64,000 nucleotides of DNA from Topomyia yanbarensis (taxonomy: Eukaryota; Arthropoda; Insecta; Diptera; Culicidae): assembly GCF_030247195.1 (NCBI RefSeq), contig NC_080672.1, positions 388,943,037 to 389,007,036 of the forward strand, given 5' to 3'. The translations under genes and the position numbers were made by a program. The notes below the pieces were generated by a model. That model saw nothing but the letters and a program-made list of their open reading frames with translations, was not told where the DNA came from and did no database searches. Each line of letters begins with the position of its first letter. Positions within the stretch are counted from its first letter, which is position 1. Below are positions 1 to 9,858 of the stretch, piece by piece.

Positions 1-880
1 AACGCCAAACGCCGAGCCTGGAATAATGCTCAAAGCAATTCCAACGGTAAACTACTTTTTAATGATTGCTCTGCTGGTTAGTATTCAATTTTGTTCCCGA
101 ATGGTCCTACGTGCTATTCGTCTGTAAGGAATCTATCAACAATTGATTTGGTTTTGACAGATCAAAGTCACCTTTGTAGCGAATTGATTACACATGCTGA
201 CTTTGATTCTGATCTTCTGCCAGTAACTTTTTCACTTTCTCAAGAAGCTGTTTCCAATCCCATTAGCTCAGTGTTCAATTATCACAAAGCGAATTGGGAA
301 AGGTACAAAACTTATATTGAGAATAATTTAAATCATGACCTTGATTTATAAAATAAAGCTGACATTGATACGGCATTACAAAATTTAAGTAATTCTATAG
401 TTGATGCTAGAAATTTATCAGTACCAGCAACACAGAAAAAAAATTAATACTCCTATTATTGACGACGATCTTCAACTTCTGATTCGCTTGAAGAATGTTC
501 GAAGACGTCAACATCAACGTTCTCGTGATCCTGCTATGAAATGTATCTATCAGGATCTACAAAAAGAAATTAAGCATAGATTCACACTCTTCAGAAATGA
601 AAATTTCGCGAAAGAGGTTGAACAAATCAAGCCAAATTCTAAACCTTTCTGGAAACTTTCTAAGGTTCTTAAGAAACCTCAGAAACCAATTCCAGCTTTG
701 AAAGAAGGTGACCACATACTTCTTACAAACGAACAAAAAGCTCAAAAACTTGCTCAGCAGTTTTAAAGCGTCCATAATTTCAATCTCATCGAATATATAC
801 CGAAGTCTTACAAAAATATGAAAACGTTTCAAATCAAGTATTCTTTCTAGACGATCGGTTGTCACGGTAAAGATGGACAC
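1..880 (+). pseudogene. Jockey-clade (Juan-like) non-LTR ORF2 fragment
   Basis: The first 350 bases encode the end of an apurinic-type endonuclease domain (WNNAQSNSNG, STIDLVLTDQ, then HADFDSDLLPVTFSLS in place of the usual SDHLP). After a gap of a few broken codons, 401-766 encodes the basic linker before the reverse transcriptase (DDDLQLLIRLKNVRRRQ, then FWKLSKVLKKPQKPIPALK). The wording is close to the mosquito Juan family of the Jockey clade as I remember it. The reading frame is stopped inside the endonuclease (a stop before YSILFPNG), around 350-400, and by a TAA after LAQQF at 763-765; homology fades near 850. The fragment enters the window from the left, so its true 5' limit is unknown. 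No reverse-transcriptase core follows. Dead relic; clade assignment fairly sure, family name less so. Confidence 0.75.
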
Positions 881-1964
881 ATCTATCTATACCAGGACAC
901 ATGCTAGTGAACTCGGGTGATTCGTAGTTATGCTGCCTAAGCTCGACCCTCATTAGCAGAAGACAAAAATTAAGCCCGTACGATATTAGGCCTGTTCTAA
1001 TGACCCTGCCGCTTCTAGTTTTCCGATCTGTTTACTTCACATCCTTGCACTCACTTGAGTACTATGGCTCTAATTTTCATAACTTTCACTACCCAGTAAT
1101 CTCTAGCTAATTGAATGTCTTTAAAATGTAAAAAAGAAAATGTGACTAACATAGTCGAAAAAAAGAAGAAAAATTTAACTAATGGGTTGAAAATAATTAC
1201 AACGATCTTGTCTTAAATTTCAAAATATTTACAACGAATGGAAAACATGATTTTTCGAGTATGTTGCATAAGCAACGTTCTCATTGGTATCCAATAGTCG
1301 CTCTGCGCCGACATAATTAGTTTGTAGCGGTGCGTTTGGTTTTGATTTTCTATTAAGTGCGGTTTAATCTCTATCTATTAAATAAGGTACGCCGATTAAA
1401 TACGTTATTATTCATAGGGAATCACCAGGAATCGCTTCGAATGTTGAAGGGGAAATTCGATGTCATCCAAAATATCAAATATGATATCAAATTAGAAGAA
1501 GGTAGAAACGATAAAAAGTAATTAAATCTAAAAGCGCGCCAAACCGCGGAATTAAAGAAGGTACCGCCTAAGAAACAAAATCTTCTGGTAGAATGTTACA
1601 CGTGTTTTGCTGATCAGAATACTAAGAATTCAAAATCTGGTCAATAAAATCATAATTTAAACATGCAAAGCTCCTAAGCTATCTCTGGGCTATGCTATCC
1701 TAAAAAGAGCACCTTATTATCACATTGAAAATCTTTTCAATTTATTTTATTTCCACGCTCAACAATTCTTCTTTTGGGTACTAGCGTCAGTCATTACACA
1801 GGTCGAGAAACAGCAGTTTTCAAAAATTATATACTGATTTTGAGAGTACTAGATGATTTTAAGCAGCACATACTTGTTATGCCGTCTGCCCACCGTACTG
1901 ACTCGTGATCTGGCGTTCATGGCGTGGTCTGACCAAAAACAAGCAAAATATTATTTCATCGGGA
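881..1964. other. A+T-rich intergenic DNA, nothing recognised
   Basis: No open frame of useful length, no recognisable transposon motif, RNA gene or tandem repeat was seen. It lies between the Jockey relic and the first SINE. Confidence 0.5.
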
Positions 1965-1974
1965 CAGGTAAGTT

Positions 1975-2148
1975 TTTTCATTTATTTTGATTATATATGA
2001 TTTAACCTTAGGGGCATTCGCTTCTTTTCGGGTTAGAGAACTCTCTTTTGAAAAATCTCCAACCCTATGCGCGGGGGTTCAGAATCGAACACAGGTGAGC
2101 TGCGTACAAGGCAATCAATTCACCAACTACGCTATGCCCGTCCCCTGT
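1975..2148 (-). mobile_element. tRNA-derived SINE, copy 1
   Basis: Read on the minus strand, the element starts with a tRNA-like head holding an A box (TAGCGTAGTTGGT) and a B box, here GTTCGATTC. A spacer with a hairpin (GGGTTGGAGA paired with TCTCTAACCC) follows, then a short A/T-rich tail. The same architecture recurs at 2.6, 3.6 and 39.2 kb. The direct repeat CAGGTAAGTT at 1965-1974 and 2149-2158 is a convincing 10-bp target-site duplication. This is not a functional tRNA gene: the anticodon arm cannot be folded convincingly and the body continues past the tRNA-like part. It should depend on a LINE for movement; which one cannot be told here. Confidence 0.85.
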
Positions 2149-2158
2149 CAGGTAAGTT

Positions 2159-2602
2159 ATTGGTCGGGCTTGTCGCTTAATTATCGACCGGCAAATTTTA
2201 GAACAACTGGGAAAAGGTTCTTTTAAAACTCAAATCATCTCACTTTAGTGCCATATCTTTGTCACCGTTCTTGCACCCACGAATAGACGCATGAGTACGA
2301 CAATACTTAACATCAACCGCTACGGTGTAGTTTCACATAGCAGGAATATGACACATTGTTCTTTGTCTTCGCGCAGTGTCAAAGTAATAAAAAAAAAAAA
2401 TATTTTTTTTTGCTTTACGTGCTATTACTACCCGTAACTAGCCGAGTTAGAGGAGACTGAATCACTAATTTTAAAGATAGAGTTGTTTCACGATACATGA
2501 TTAGCTGTAATCAAGCGAGTGCAAAACTACTAGTTCTAGTTCTCATTTTGGGGTACATGCCTAAAAAATTATCAGTGTTTTAGACAATGTCACTGATGAC
2601 TA
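2159..2602. other. Spacer between SINE copies
   Basis: No gene recognised. It contains an A run and a T run near 2390-2410, otherwise featureless. Confidence 0.45.
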
Positions 2603-2610
2603 CTCCCTAA

Positions 2611-2781
2611 TTTTTTTTATGTCGATTATAGAGGTTTTAACCTTATGGTCATTCGCCTCTTTATCGGGTTAGAAAAATCTCTTTATAAAAATTTCTAACC
2701 CCATGTGCGGGGTTGGGAATCGAACCCAGTTGAGCTACGTACAAGGCAATCGATTTACCAACTACGCTATGCCCGCCCCTC
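2611..2781 (-). mobile_element. tRNA-derived SINE, copy 2
   Basis: Same family as the copy at 1975, same orientation. On the minus strand it has a complete tRNA-like head (A box TAGCGTAGTTGGT, B box GGTTCGATTCC), the GGGTTAGAAA...TCTAACCC hairpin region and the tail ending TAATCGACAT plus A residues. The direct repeat CTCCCTAA at 2603-2610 and 2782-2789 is the probable target-site duplication (8 bp, perhaps extending into the A/T tail). Confidence 0.85.
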
Positions 2782-2789
2782 CTCCCTAA

Positions 2790-3611
2790 ATTTTCAGTAC
2801 ACGCTTCAGAATCGTCCAATATGTCTTTAGTGGACGGAACAGGGGACACTTATTTGAATTCAGCTCCTTAGGGATGAACTGAACCCCATTGCTGCAAGTC
2901 CTTGCCGTTATGGCTACTGGTTAGATCTGATCATAAAGTAACTTGACTTGGGTAAAATTCATTTAGTGGAGGCACACCCTTTTATATACTTCCGAATTAT
3001 TAGTCTTATCCGTCACAAAAATGCTGATTTTCTTGCCACAGGAACAATTTTCTTGCCAAATCATCACTTTTTTCGCGAATTTACCATCGAAAGCAACCTT
3101 TAATCTGCCTTGCAAAAATCGAGCCCCAAAATTTATTTTAAATCAGTTATTTGTTTTATACGTCAACAGGTATATCAAAGCCCTAAATAGTCTTATTTCT
3201 AACAATCAAAAGTCGTATACAAGAGCAACAGTCATACAAAAAATTTAAAAAAAATGAATAGGACAAATAATTTCAACGAATTGATTAAAAAGTATGAAAA
3301 AACGTGTAAGCAGAGTTAGTCGATAAACGTTCAAATCTGAAGCGACCTGGTTAAAAATTCATTGTAGACCAGGGATGGCATCGAAATTGTACTCGGAACA
3401 TAGTGTTGGTGCGTAATGTTTGAGGAGCGACGTTTATCTTGATTTGTTCTAAAGTAGCTGGGGCATCTATACGACCTTGCAGAGTGTCAGCGATGAACAT
3501 CCCAAAGTTGAATCAACTGACACCGATTTTTATAGCTACGTAGTCGGGCAGGATCTCTCCACGGCAATCTACGGAGCGCGACAAGTAAAAGCGGTGGTCT
3601 CTAATCTCTCA
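2790..3611. other. Spacer between SINE copies, no gene seen
   Basis: Short open frames at 3021-3248 and 3477-3683 show no recognisable domain; the second runs straight into the third SINE, so it is not a natural protein end. No repeat structure noticed. Confidence 0.45.
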
Positions 3612-3622
3612 ACGCCTTCATT

Positions 3623-3794
3623 TTTTTTAAATTTTGATTATAGAGGTTTTAACCTTAGGGTCATTCGCCTCTTTTCGGGTTAGAGAAATCTCTTTTGAAA
3701 ACATCTCTAACCCTATGTGCGAGGTTGGGAATCGAACCCAGGTGCGCTGCGTACAAGGCAATCGGTTTACCAACTACGCTATACCCGTCCCCGG
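3623..3794 (-). mobile_element. tRNA-derived SINE, copy 3
   Basis: The best preserved copy. The A box lies at about 3769-3781 and the B box (GGTTCGATTCC) at 3728-3738, both read on the minus strand, followed by the hairpin GGGTTAGAGA...TCTCTAACCC and the tail with TTAAAACCTCTATAATC. Flanks AYGCCTTYATT at 3612-3622 and 3795-3805 match at 9 of 11 positions, both differences being C/T transitions, which fits an ageing target-site duplication. Confidence 0.85.
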
Positions 3795-4104
3795 ATGCCT
3801 TTATTGTAGTTTGGGCTTAACACTTCAGAGCAATATTCTTGGATTGATCGTGATAAAGAGTAGTAGAGCGATTTGAGACAATAAATATCCGTAACATTTT
3901 TGTCTATCCTGAAGATTCCAGTACTCGAGAAGACGTTTAAACAAAACGTTGGGGAACCAGAATCACTCTCAGATCCTTCGCGTGACTGATACGTTCGATT
4001 TCTGTTTCTAGTAGACGGTAGGTAAAATAAATCGAATCTTTCTTCCAAGAAAATAATATTACCGAACAATTCATTGGCTTCATACACCTGCGGATCGTAT
4101 TACA

Positions 4105-4400
4105 CTAATCAGCAAAGACTTGAATGTGCTGATGGAAAAATATACAATCTTCAGTTCGTTTAATTAGATGAAAAATATTAAGATCATCCGCGAAGAACAA
4201 TCGTGGAGTCTTCAGGACTAGATGTACACCATTGAAGCATTGCAGAAATATCATCGGTCCCAAGTGGCTTCCTTGAGGTATTCCTGACGTATAAGTGAAG
4301 GTGGTTGATATGTTGAAATTTATTGTTGATAACAAAGCATGTATTCAATTTGGTGTCTCGCTGGTAAGAAATAAATAAACATATAAGCGCAAAATAAAAA
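4105..4400 (-). pseudogene. Non-LTR reverse-transcriptase fragment (Jockey-like)
   Basis: The minus-strand translation carries two consecutive reverse-transcriptase motifs: TSGIPQGSHLGP (block before the active site) and FFADDLNIF (the catalytic aspartate pair), followed by EDCIFFHQHIQVFAD, where Jockey-type enzymes carry a similar stretch. About 100 codons survive. The frame is broken upstream, where a second frame (LFISYQRDTKLNTCF) continues the homology. Nothing else of this element is present. It sits tail to tail with the LOA-like fragment that follows. Confidence 0.7.
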
Positions 4401-4439
4401 CAGGAACGTTGGCTTAGTTGAATATCCTCCTCACAACAA

Positions 4440-4720
4440 TTAAAAAGGCCTTCTCGCCCAAAATTCCTAGCTATTGAGGGTACTTCTGACAACGTGTCCT
4501 TCCAGTCTATTCTGGAAGCGACGCGCGGTCTGGGGGGTTTGCATAAACGCAATGCTTAGTAACCGCATTCTTTGCTCTTCACTGAGACAGGCAGAGATGA
4601 GAAAGTTGAGTAATTACGGCTTTCATCAGGGTGGCATTCTGTCACCTTTGCTATGAAACCTGCTTGCTGATGGCTCGTTGAGGAAACTCAATGAGCTTTG
4701 ATATAAATGTAATACTTATA
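4440..4720 (+). pseudogene. LOA-like reverse-transcriptase fragment
   Basis: In one plus frame the bases around 4460-4530 read FLAIEGTSDNVSFQSILEA, the FxDIxGAFDNVSF motif of non-LTR enzymes. After a frameshift, 4540-4690 reads INAMLSNRILCSSLRQ, then GGILSPLL, a stop, then NLLADGSLRKLNEL. That is the GGVLSPLLWNLVVD block of R1/LOA-group reverse transcriptases. The YADD region is lost. A second fragment of the same family, with CSSLRQVEIRKLSVCGC, occurs on the minus strand at 50720-50818. Confidence 0.7.
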
Positions 4721-5480
4721 AGCACTATCAATAGATTGGTTGTATATCGCAATCCTTAAATGAAGGATTCAGACACTGTATTTTTTTTCAAATTTTTTTC
4801 AAATTTGATTATCTGGCGCTGTGTAAAAATTGTTTCGCTCATTTATATATTAGGACACTATAAACGTCAAAAAAATTCAGAATTTGTCGAACCAAGTTTG
4901 CAATCAGGTAAACAGTGACGGATACAAGTTGTTTTTGTATCTGCTATTGACGGACAGACGGTTAGTGTTATGTTATTTAAAGTCGAAAAATAATCTATTT
5001 CAATTCGTTTCGTATATTGGAAAGCATTCCCATTTCTCCCGAACGAATGTTGCAAGATAAGGCTTACTAACGCCGGTCAAAAGTAATGGCATACAACCAC
5101 AAATTCTCCAGTAAAGTTAGACTACAATTACTTATCAAGATGATAAAAACCACAAAACCACAAAACTAAGCCGGTTTCCGTTCGCCCCCCACCCAGATCC
5201 CGCCGGCATCGGAGTGAAATAACATAAACATCTTTTCGTTCCAGTACCACTCGTCGGTCCTGCCACGCGATAGGCGATAGCTGCTGGAATGTGCGGACTG
5301 GCACGCAACAATTTCCCCCCGAGATTTTCGCTAAACTCGTAGAGTGCGATGCAAATATTTGCTACAATCAGAAACAACGCTGCTGATGGTGGTGGCGGTG
5401 ACGGTGGTGGTGATCCAAATATTTATCCACCCACGTGAACGCCCGCGCGCATATCTTCGTCTGGGCGCAAACTTCAAGTG
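4721..5480. other. Low-repeat DNA, no gene recognised
   Basis: A+T-rich until about 5150, then abruptly G+C-rich with short GGTGGTGGCGG runs near 5387-5412. This composition, unlike the transposon relics around it, suggests host single-copy DNA. No coding frame is convincing. Confidence 0.4.
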
Positions 5481-5493
5481 CCATATTTAACGC

Positions 5494-5820
5494 TCACCCC
5501 CAAGTTTGCAATCGCTTTACCCGGGGTAAATCTGTCATATTGTAATTAACGGAACATTCTCCCGCTTTTGGTGTTAGTAGCAGTAAAAACAGGACGAATA
5601 GTTGCTGTTTGCCAAGTTTCGAAAGCAACCACACTTCCGTGCTCCCGCTCGCCGCTGCTGGCCAATCTCGGGCGGAAGAATTGGAACAGAACATTGCGTT
5701 GCTGATAAATTGTGCGGTATAGCTTGAACAGTCGCTCGGGAAAATAGTTTTCCCATCGAATTCGCCTTGAGATGCTGCTCCTTCGGAGGCTGTAGCAATG
5801 GGTTGGGGTAGATTGTTCAA
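5494..5820 (-). CDS. Weak candidate host exon with hydrophobic leader
   Basis: A 108-codon open frame on the minus strand contains a strongly hydrophobic stretch (QQLFVLFLLLLTPKAGEC, roughly residues 72-89) that would suit a signal peptide or membrane anchor, preceded by a basic residue pair region (SKLGK). Just before the stop the DNA reads CTTGGGGGTGAGCG, a fair 5' splice donor, so the frame could be the first coding exon of a spliced gene ending at about 5497. Two in-frame methionines could start it. The frame lies in G+C-rich, apparently non-repetitive DNA. No protein family is recognised and chance cannot be excluded; an overlapping 74-codon frame exists in the same strand. Confidence 0.25.
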   Translation of the reverse strand: MNNLPQPIATASEGAASQGEFDGKTIFPSDCSSYTAQFISNAMFCSNSSARDWPAAASGSTEVWLLSKLGKQQLFVLFLLLLTPKAGECSVNYNMTDLPRVKRLQTWG

Positions 5821-7589
5821 AATTATGCTTTTTCCTTCGGCGCGTTGTTACCTACACTGGGGTGTTGCTGGAACGAACGAACAATCGGCTTCTCTGCGAT
5901 AATTGTGCTTCCGGTCGGACGTTGAGGAGGGGGGGGGGGGGGTTACGCTGCGCCCAAGTAGCATTGAATGTGGCTTTCCACAAAACGTGCACTGGGATGG
6001 GGCACTGGAATATCCGATAAATTTCGGAACACCCGTTCCGGGTGGTGGTACTAGCCAGCTAGCTACAGTAGTGACTGTGATACAGCATTACTTGGCAAAA
6101 CCACAGGCAACCCGTTTGAGGTTAAGAAGGAACAATTAAGGCGATGAAGGAAACCGTTTATTCTGTGATACCGACCGTGTCGCTAGTAGGTACCATTTAT
6201 TGGGGCTGGTTTGGTCAGCATGATAGGTCAGGGCGTGGGGGGAATAACAGGCCGGTGCTTACATCGGCACAGCTTGTTGTTTAGGTGTGTATCTGTATTG
6301 AACGAAAGTGATAGTATTTTTGCTAGATGTCTACGATGTATCTTATTTTTGATCTGCTCAGCAGTGGTAAATCCAGTTCTTGTGAATCGTTTATGACAAT
6401 TTTGTCATCAAAAATGCTTTACTTAGAAGTGTTGCTAACCGGTTCAATTTAGTAGACAATTTCTTTTTAACACCTGTGTTCCAAGTTTCTTGTGCATGGC
6501 GAATTTATTGCTTTCTGAAGCTGGAGCTCTTCCACAATTACCAACATGAAAAATTTGCCATTAAATAATCAATTATAAAATATTAGCAACGCTGGTTCCA
6601 ACAACTATAGCAAACGTGAAGCAAGAAATAAAAAAAAAACACTTCACTAATTGAAACAATGACTCAAACTAATAATAGTAATGTTACTCTTTACTGAGCA
6701 GATTATCCCTGTGGATGTTATGCATTTTCCACAAGCGAAATTCCCTCGGATAATTACATTTCAGCAAGTAGAACGACCAAGCAAAATTGGAAAATCGCAA
6801 ATTAAATTGGGATGTTGATAGGCAGAAATCATCAACTGACAATGGCTCGGACATAAACCCGCTGTGGTTTCGGTTCTCCCGGCAAATCCCGGCCCTAATG
6901 CCTAATCGAAGTGAGCTGAAATGGCACAAAATATCAATTTTCGAAATATTTTGGTCGATTTAGATAGTTTACTAATTAGCACGCATCGATTTGCTTTGAA
7001 GAGTCACCCTTGGGTTGAGTGCTGGGTCGCACAGTGGTTTCTGGATGGCCATGTATGGTAATTGAAATGAGGATATCGTTATAGAAAATATATCATGAAT
7101 AAATTCCGGCTTTCGTGAAAACTAATAATGGTGCACAGTAGGCCCCGAAATCTTCGAGCATTGGATTCTTGGCTCCAGCAGTTTGTGTCCAAAGAGTGGA
7201 ATTATTTTAATGTAGAATACATTTAAGCTTTCAATATAGGGGTCCCGTTTCAAAATATCGGCTGCGGCGCCGCGTCAGATTTTGAACGTTAATAACTTTT
7301 ATCATACTTAACAGAATGATTTGATTTTTAGGCCAATTTGTTGAAAATATGTTCCTCTATGCTGTATTAAAATTTGAAGTATGTATAACATGCACTAATA
7401 ACAAAAAATTGTGTTTTGAAAAATCTTTCGAAAACGACTCGGAAAAGTGAAAATTTTCAGCCCATCCCGCACACAGCCGTCACTTTGGTAGACCAACCGA
7501 ACAATAAAATAATGAAAAGTTTATATATAGGTCCACTACATGTTTGTTCCTATGATTATTCGCATTGGGTTGCTTGACGAGAGCAGTTG
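5821..7589. other. Host-like DNA without recognised genes
   Basis: Contains a 14-base G run (5929-5942), a G+C palindrome GCGGCGCCGC near 7264, and A+T-rich stretches. Short open frames (5903-6139, 6684-6929) have no recognisable domain and the first depends on the G run. No transposon termini were seen. Confidence 0.4.
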
Positions 7590-7761
7590 GTGGGGGAAAG
7601 ACGGCATATTCCTTTGGTTAGGCCATTAGAAGCCGGACGGAAAGGAAAGGCTCATGCACGGCACGAGAACGAGCGCGAAAGTGATAGTAGTGCATATTAG
7701 CGCGATTATAAAAATATCTGTCGGTCGGTTTTTCTCATCATTCGTATTCGTTCAAGTTCAA

Positions 7762-7970
7762 GCACTAGCAAGCAGCCAGTCCACCGAAGGAAAGCAGTTG
7801 GCGATGACGACGGTCGGAAAAAGTGCCCCAGCTACTGGTGACTCATCACAACCCGATCAGGAACTGTCGCCCTGCAAGAATTTCGCCCCAACTAAAGGGC
7901 AACAGAGAAACTAATCTGTGTTCTAATAAGAGTTAAACTGGCTCACCGTGTCCGCGGGGAGTGCGTCTGA
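7762..7970 (+). pseudogene. Histone H3 pseudogene with internal deletion, copy 1
   Basis: The frame reads STEGKQLAMTTVGKSAPATG, aligning with the H3 tail ([25 protein letters not shown]) with three residues deleted. The following DNA (GGAACTGTCGCCCTGC) matches the H3 segment coding GTVAL. The middle of the gene, roughly residues 55-124, is gone. At 7938-7970 a different frame reads LAHRVRGECV and TGA, matching the H3 C-terminus LARRIRGERA. The normal start codon is lost; the open frame that runs through (7654-7914) starts upstream in promoter-like DNA. A TATAAAA-like motif lies at about 7707-7714 and a CATTCG cap-like motif near 7739. Clearly derived from a replication-dependent H3 gene; cannot encode a histone. 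Confidence 0.75.
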
Positions 7971-7998
7971 ATTATGCTCCCGCAATAAAACAATAAAC

Positions 7999-8014
7999 GG
8001 TTCTTTACAGGACC
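7999..8014 (+). terminator. Histone mRNA 3' stem-loop
   Basis: GGTTCTTTACAGGACC folds into a 6-bp stem (one G-T pair) with the four-base loop TTAC, the layout of the stem-loop that ends replication-dependent histone messages. It begins 28 bases after the H3-type stop codon, a normal distance. The unusual points are TTAC for the common TTTC loop and the G-T pair. Confidence 0.75.
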
Positions 8015-8698
8015 AATTAATTGTGTTCTAATAAGTGTTAAACTGAAATTTACATTTTATGGTGTATAACAAATAATTTTCAGAAAGCTATATAAGAAAT
8101 ACGATGTGTGGAAAGAAAGAAAGAGAATTTAAATTATCCTCTCTCGCTCGTTTTCGTGCACTGCATTTCCATTCCTTTCTGCTGCTAATACCTTCATAAC
8201 GAAAACGAATGTGCGTATTCTCCCGCCATCCCATGGCCAGTGTTGCCACAATTGCATGTCGCTATTACAATTTGAATTATTTTATTGAACTATTTGACAG
8301 CTTCCGTTGATTAACTACATAAATCGATTTGTTTGTGCAGCTCCTTGCTAGTAGCAAACTAAATATCCTTTATCAGCGCTAACAAATAACACAAAAGAAT
8401 TTAAATTTGTGAAAATCTTTTCCTTCCTTCTTTTCAAATCTGCAACATTCTTTGAAAATATTGTTGGAATGTTGTTATTGAAAAACTGAACATGCAAGTT
8501 TGCTAGCACTGGCCACTAGATTGAATGCGATGGAAAGACAGAATATTCGTTTTGGTTATGCTAGTATTGGTAGCCGAACGGAAAGGAAAGGCACAAGAAT
8601 GGCACGAAAACGAGCGAGAGAGCAATAGTAGTGCTTTCTCGTGTGTTCATATATGAATATTGGTCGGTCGGTTTTTCGCATCATTCGTATTCGTTCAA

Positions 8699-8907
8699 GC
8701 ACTAGCAAGCAGCCAGTCCACCGAAGGAAAGCAGTTGGCGATGACGACGGTCGGAAAAAGTGCCCCAGCTACTGGTGACTCATCACAACCCGATCAGGAA
8801 CTGTCGCCCTGCAAGAATTTCGCCCCAACTAAAGGGCAACAGAGAAACTAATCTGCGTTCTAATAAGAGTTAAACTGGCTCACCGTGTCCGCGGGGAGTG
8901 CGTCTGA
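8699..8907 (+). pseudogene. Histone H3 pseudogene with internal deletion, copy 2
   Basis: Same broken H3 as at 7762-7970, with the same deletion, the same lost start and the same C-terminal remnant ending in TGA at 8905-8907. The identical lesion shows that the gene was already broken before the duplication. Upstream, the TATA-like region of copy 1 is changed to ATATATGAATA, and the leader lacks one of two TTCAAG repeats seen in copy 1. Confidence 0.75.
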
Positions 8908-8935
8908 ATTATGCTCCCGCAATAAAACAATAAAC

Positions 8936-8951
8936 GGTTCTTTACAGGACC
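8936..8951 (+). terminator. Histone mRNA 3' stem-loop, copy 2
   Basis: Identical to the stem-loop at 7999-8014 and again 28 bases after the pseudogene stop. Confidence 0.75.
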
Positions 8952-9285
8952 AATTAATTGTGTTCTAATAAGAGTTAAACTGAAATTTACATTTTATGGT
9001 GTATAACAAATAATTTTCAGAAAGCAATATAAGAAATACGATGTGTGGAAAGAAAGAAAGAGAATTTAAATTATCCTCTCTCGCTCGTTTTCGTGCACTG
9101 CTTTTCCATTCCTTTCTGCTGCTAATACTATCATAACAAACGAATGTGGGTGTTCCCCACCATCCCATGGCCAGTATCACCGCTAACAAATAAGACAAAA
9201 GAATTTAAATTTGTGAAAATCTTTTCCTTCCTTCTTTTCAAATCTGCAACATTCTTTGAAAATATTGTTGGAATGTTGTTATTGA

Positions 9286-9858
9286 AAAAGATGGGTGGGT
9301 AATGTCTGCGACATAACCGGAGAGATGTAGAATACATAAGGAACACGTTCTTCAAATATGTTGATACTCATTGGAATTTTCGGACAAAAGGTGATTTGGG
9401 CGAGGAATATTTCAAATTATTCTTTACAAAAATGATGGTGGTCCTGAAAAGGACCGGTTTTGTTGGCGTTGTTGGCCTTGGTGAGGGAGATGGCTAACGA
9501 TGAAATTAATTGTTAGCATGAGGAAGTCGCGTAGTACTGGCCAATGGAAGAACAGATAATAATTGATTCCTGAAAATCAATTTTTCTTTATTCATGTAAA
9601 TTATACATACTTACAAATCTAACAGAAGATTCCTGATCATATTTCTGAATCATTAGTGCGAACATTGTGTAATTTGGTTAAGTACAATGAAAGTTACAAA
9701 CTTTCCAAACTCGACCTTCTGTTTATTCAGAAATATTGAAATGGGGTGTCGTGGTCACAATAAAATCCTAATGAGTATCAACATATTTGAAGAACGTGTT
9801 CCTTATGTATTCTACATCTCTCCGGTTATGTCGCAGACATTACCCACCCATCTTTTTT
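9286..9858. mobile_element. MITE with perfect 86-bp inverted ends
   Basis: The left end (9286-9371, starting AAAAAGATGGGTGGGTAATG) is the exact reverse complement of the right end (about 9771-9858). Similarity extends some ten bases further inward with mismatches. The roughly 400-bp core has no coding capacity. Perfect arms argue for a young or recently homogenised non-autonomous DNA transposon. The superfamily is unclear because the target duplication could not be defined at the A/T-rich junctions. Confidence 0.8.

Larger units (their letters stand above)
7590..8484 (+). repeat. Tandem duplication, unit 1 (histone H3-derived)
   Basis: Unit 1 and unit 2 (8525-9285) share nearly identical sequence for several hundred bases, offset by 937 bp at the core. 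The shared order is: GGAAAGAC motif, GAACGGAAAGGAAAGG, ACGAGCG-type promoter motifs, the TCGGTCGGTTTTT block, the H3-like coding remnant, the stem-loop, a GAAAGAAAGAAAGAG tract, a reverse-complement version of the ACGAGCG promoter motif, and a shared tail ending GGAATGTTGTTATTGAAAAA. Paired promoter-like motifs facing opposite ways resemble the divergent promoters of histone gene pairs. Confidence 0.8.
8525..9285 (+). repeat. Tandem duplication, unit 2 (histone H3-derived)
   Basis: Second unit of the duplication. Relative to unit 1 it lacks about 130 bases between the CCATGGCCAGT motif (about 9170) and the TCACCGCTAACAAATAA motif, and it ends exactly where the inverted-repeat MITE begins. Confidence 0.8.

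Noticed and set aside
3728..3781. tRNA gene
   Set aside because: A and B boxes are present but the sequence is the head of a SINE repeated four times in the window, with duplications and a non-tRNA body.
7654..7914. Small novel protein gene (86 codons, partly repeated at 8660-8851)
   Set aside because: The sequence aligns with histone H3 codons and has lost the H3 start and middle; it is a pseudogene.
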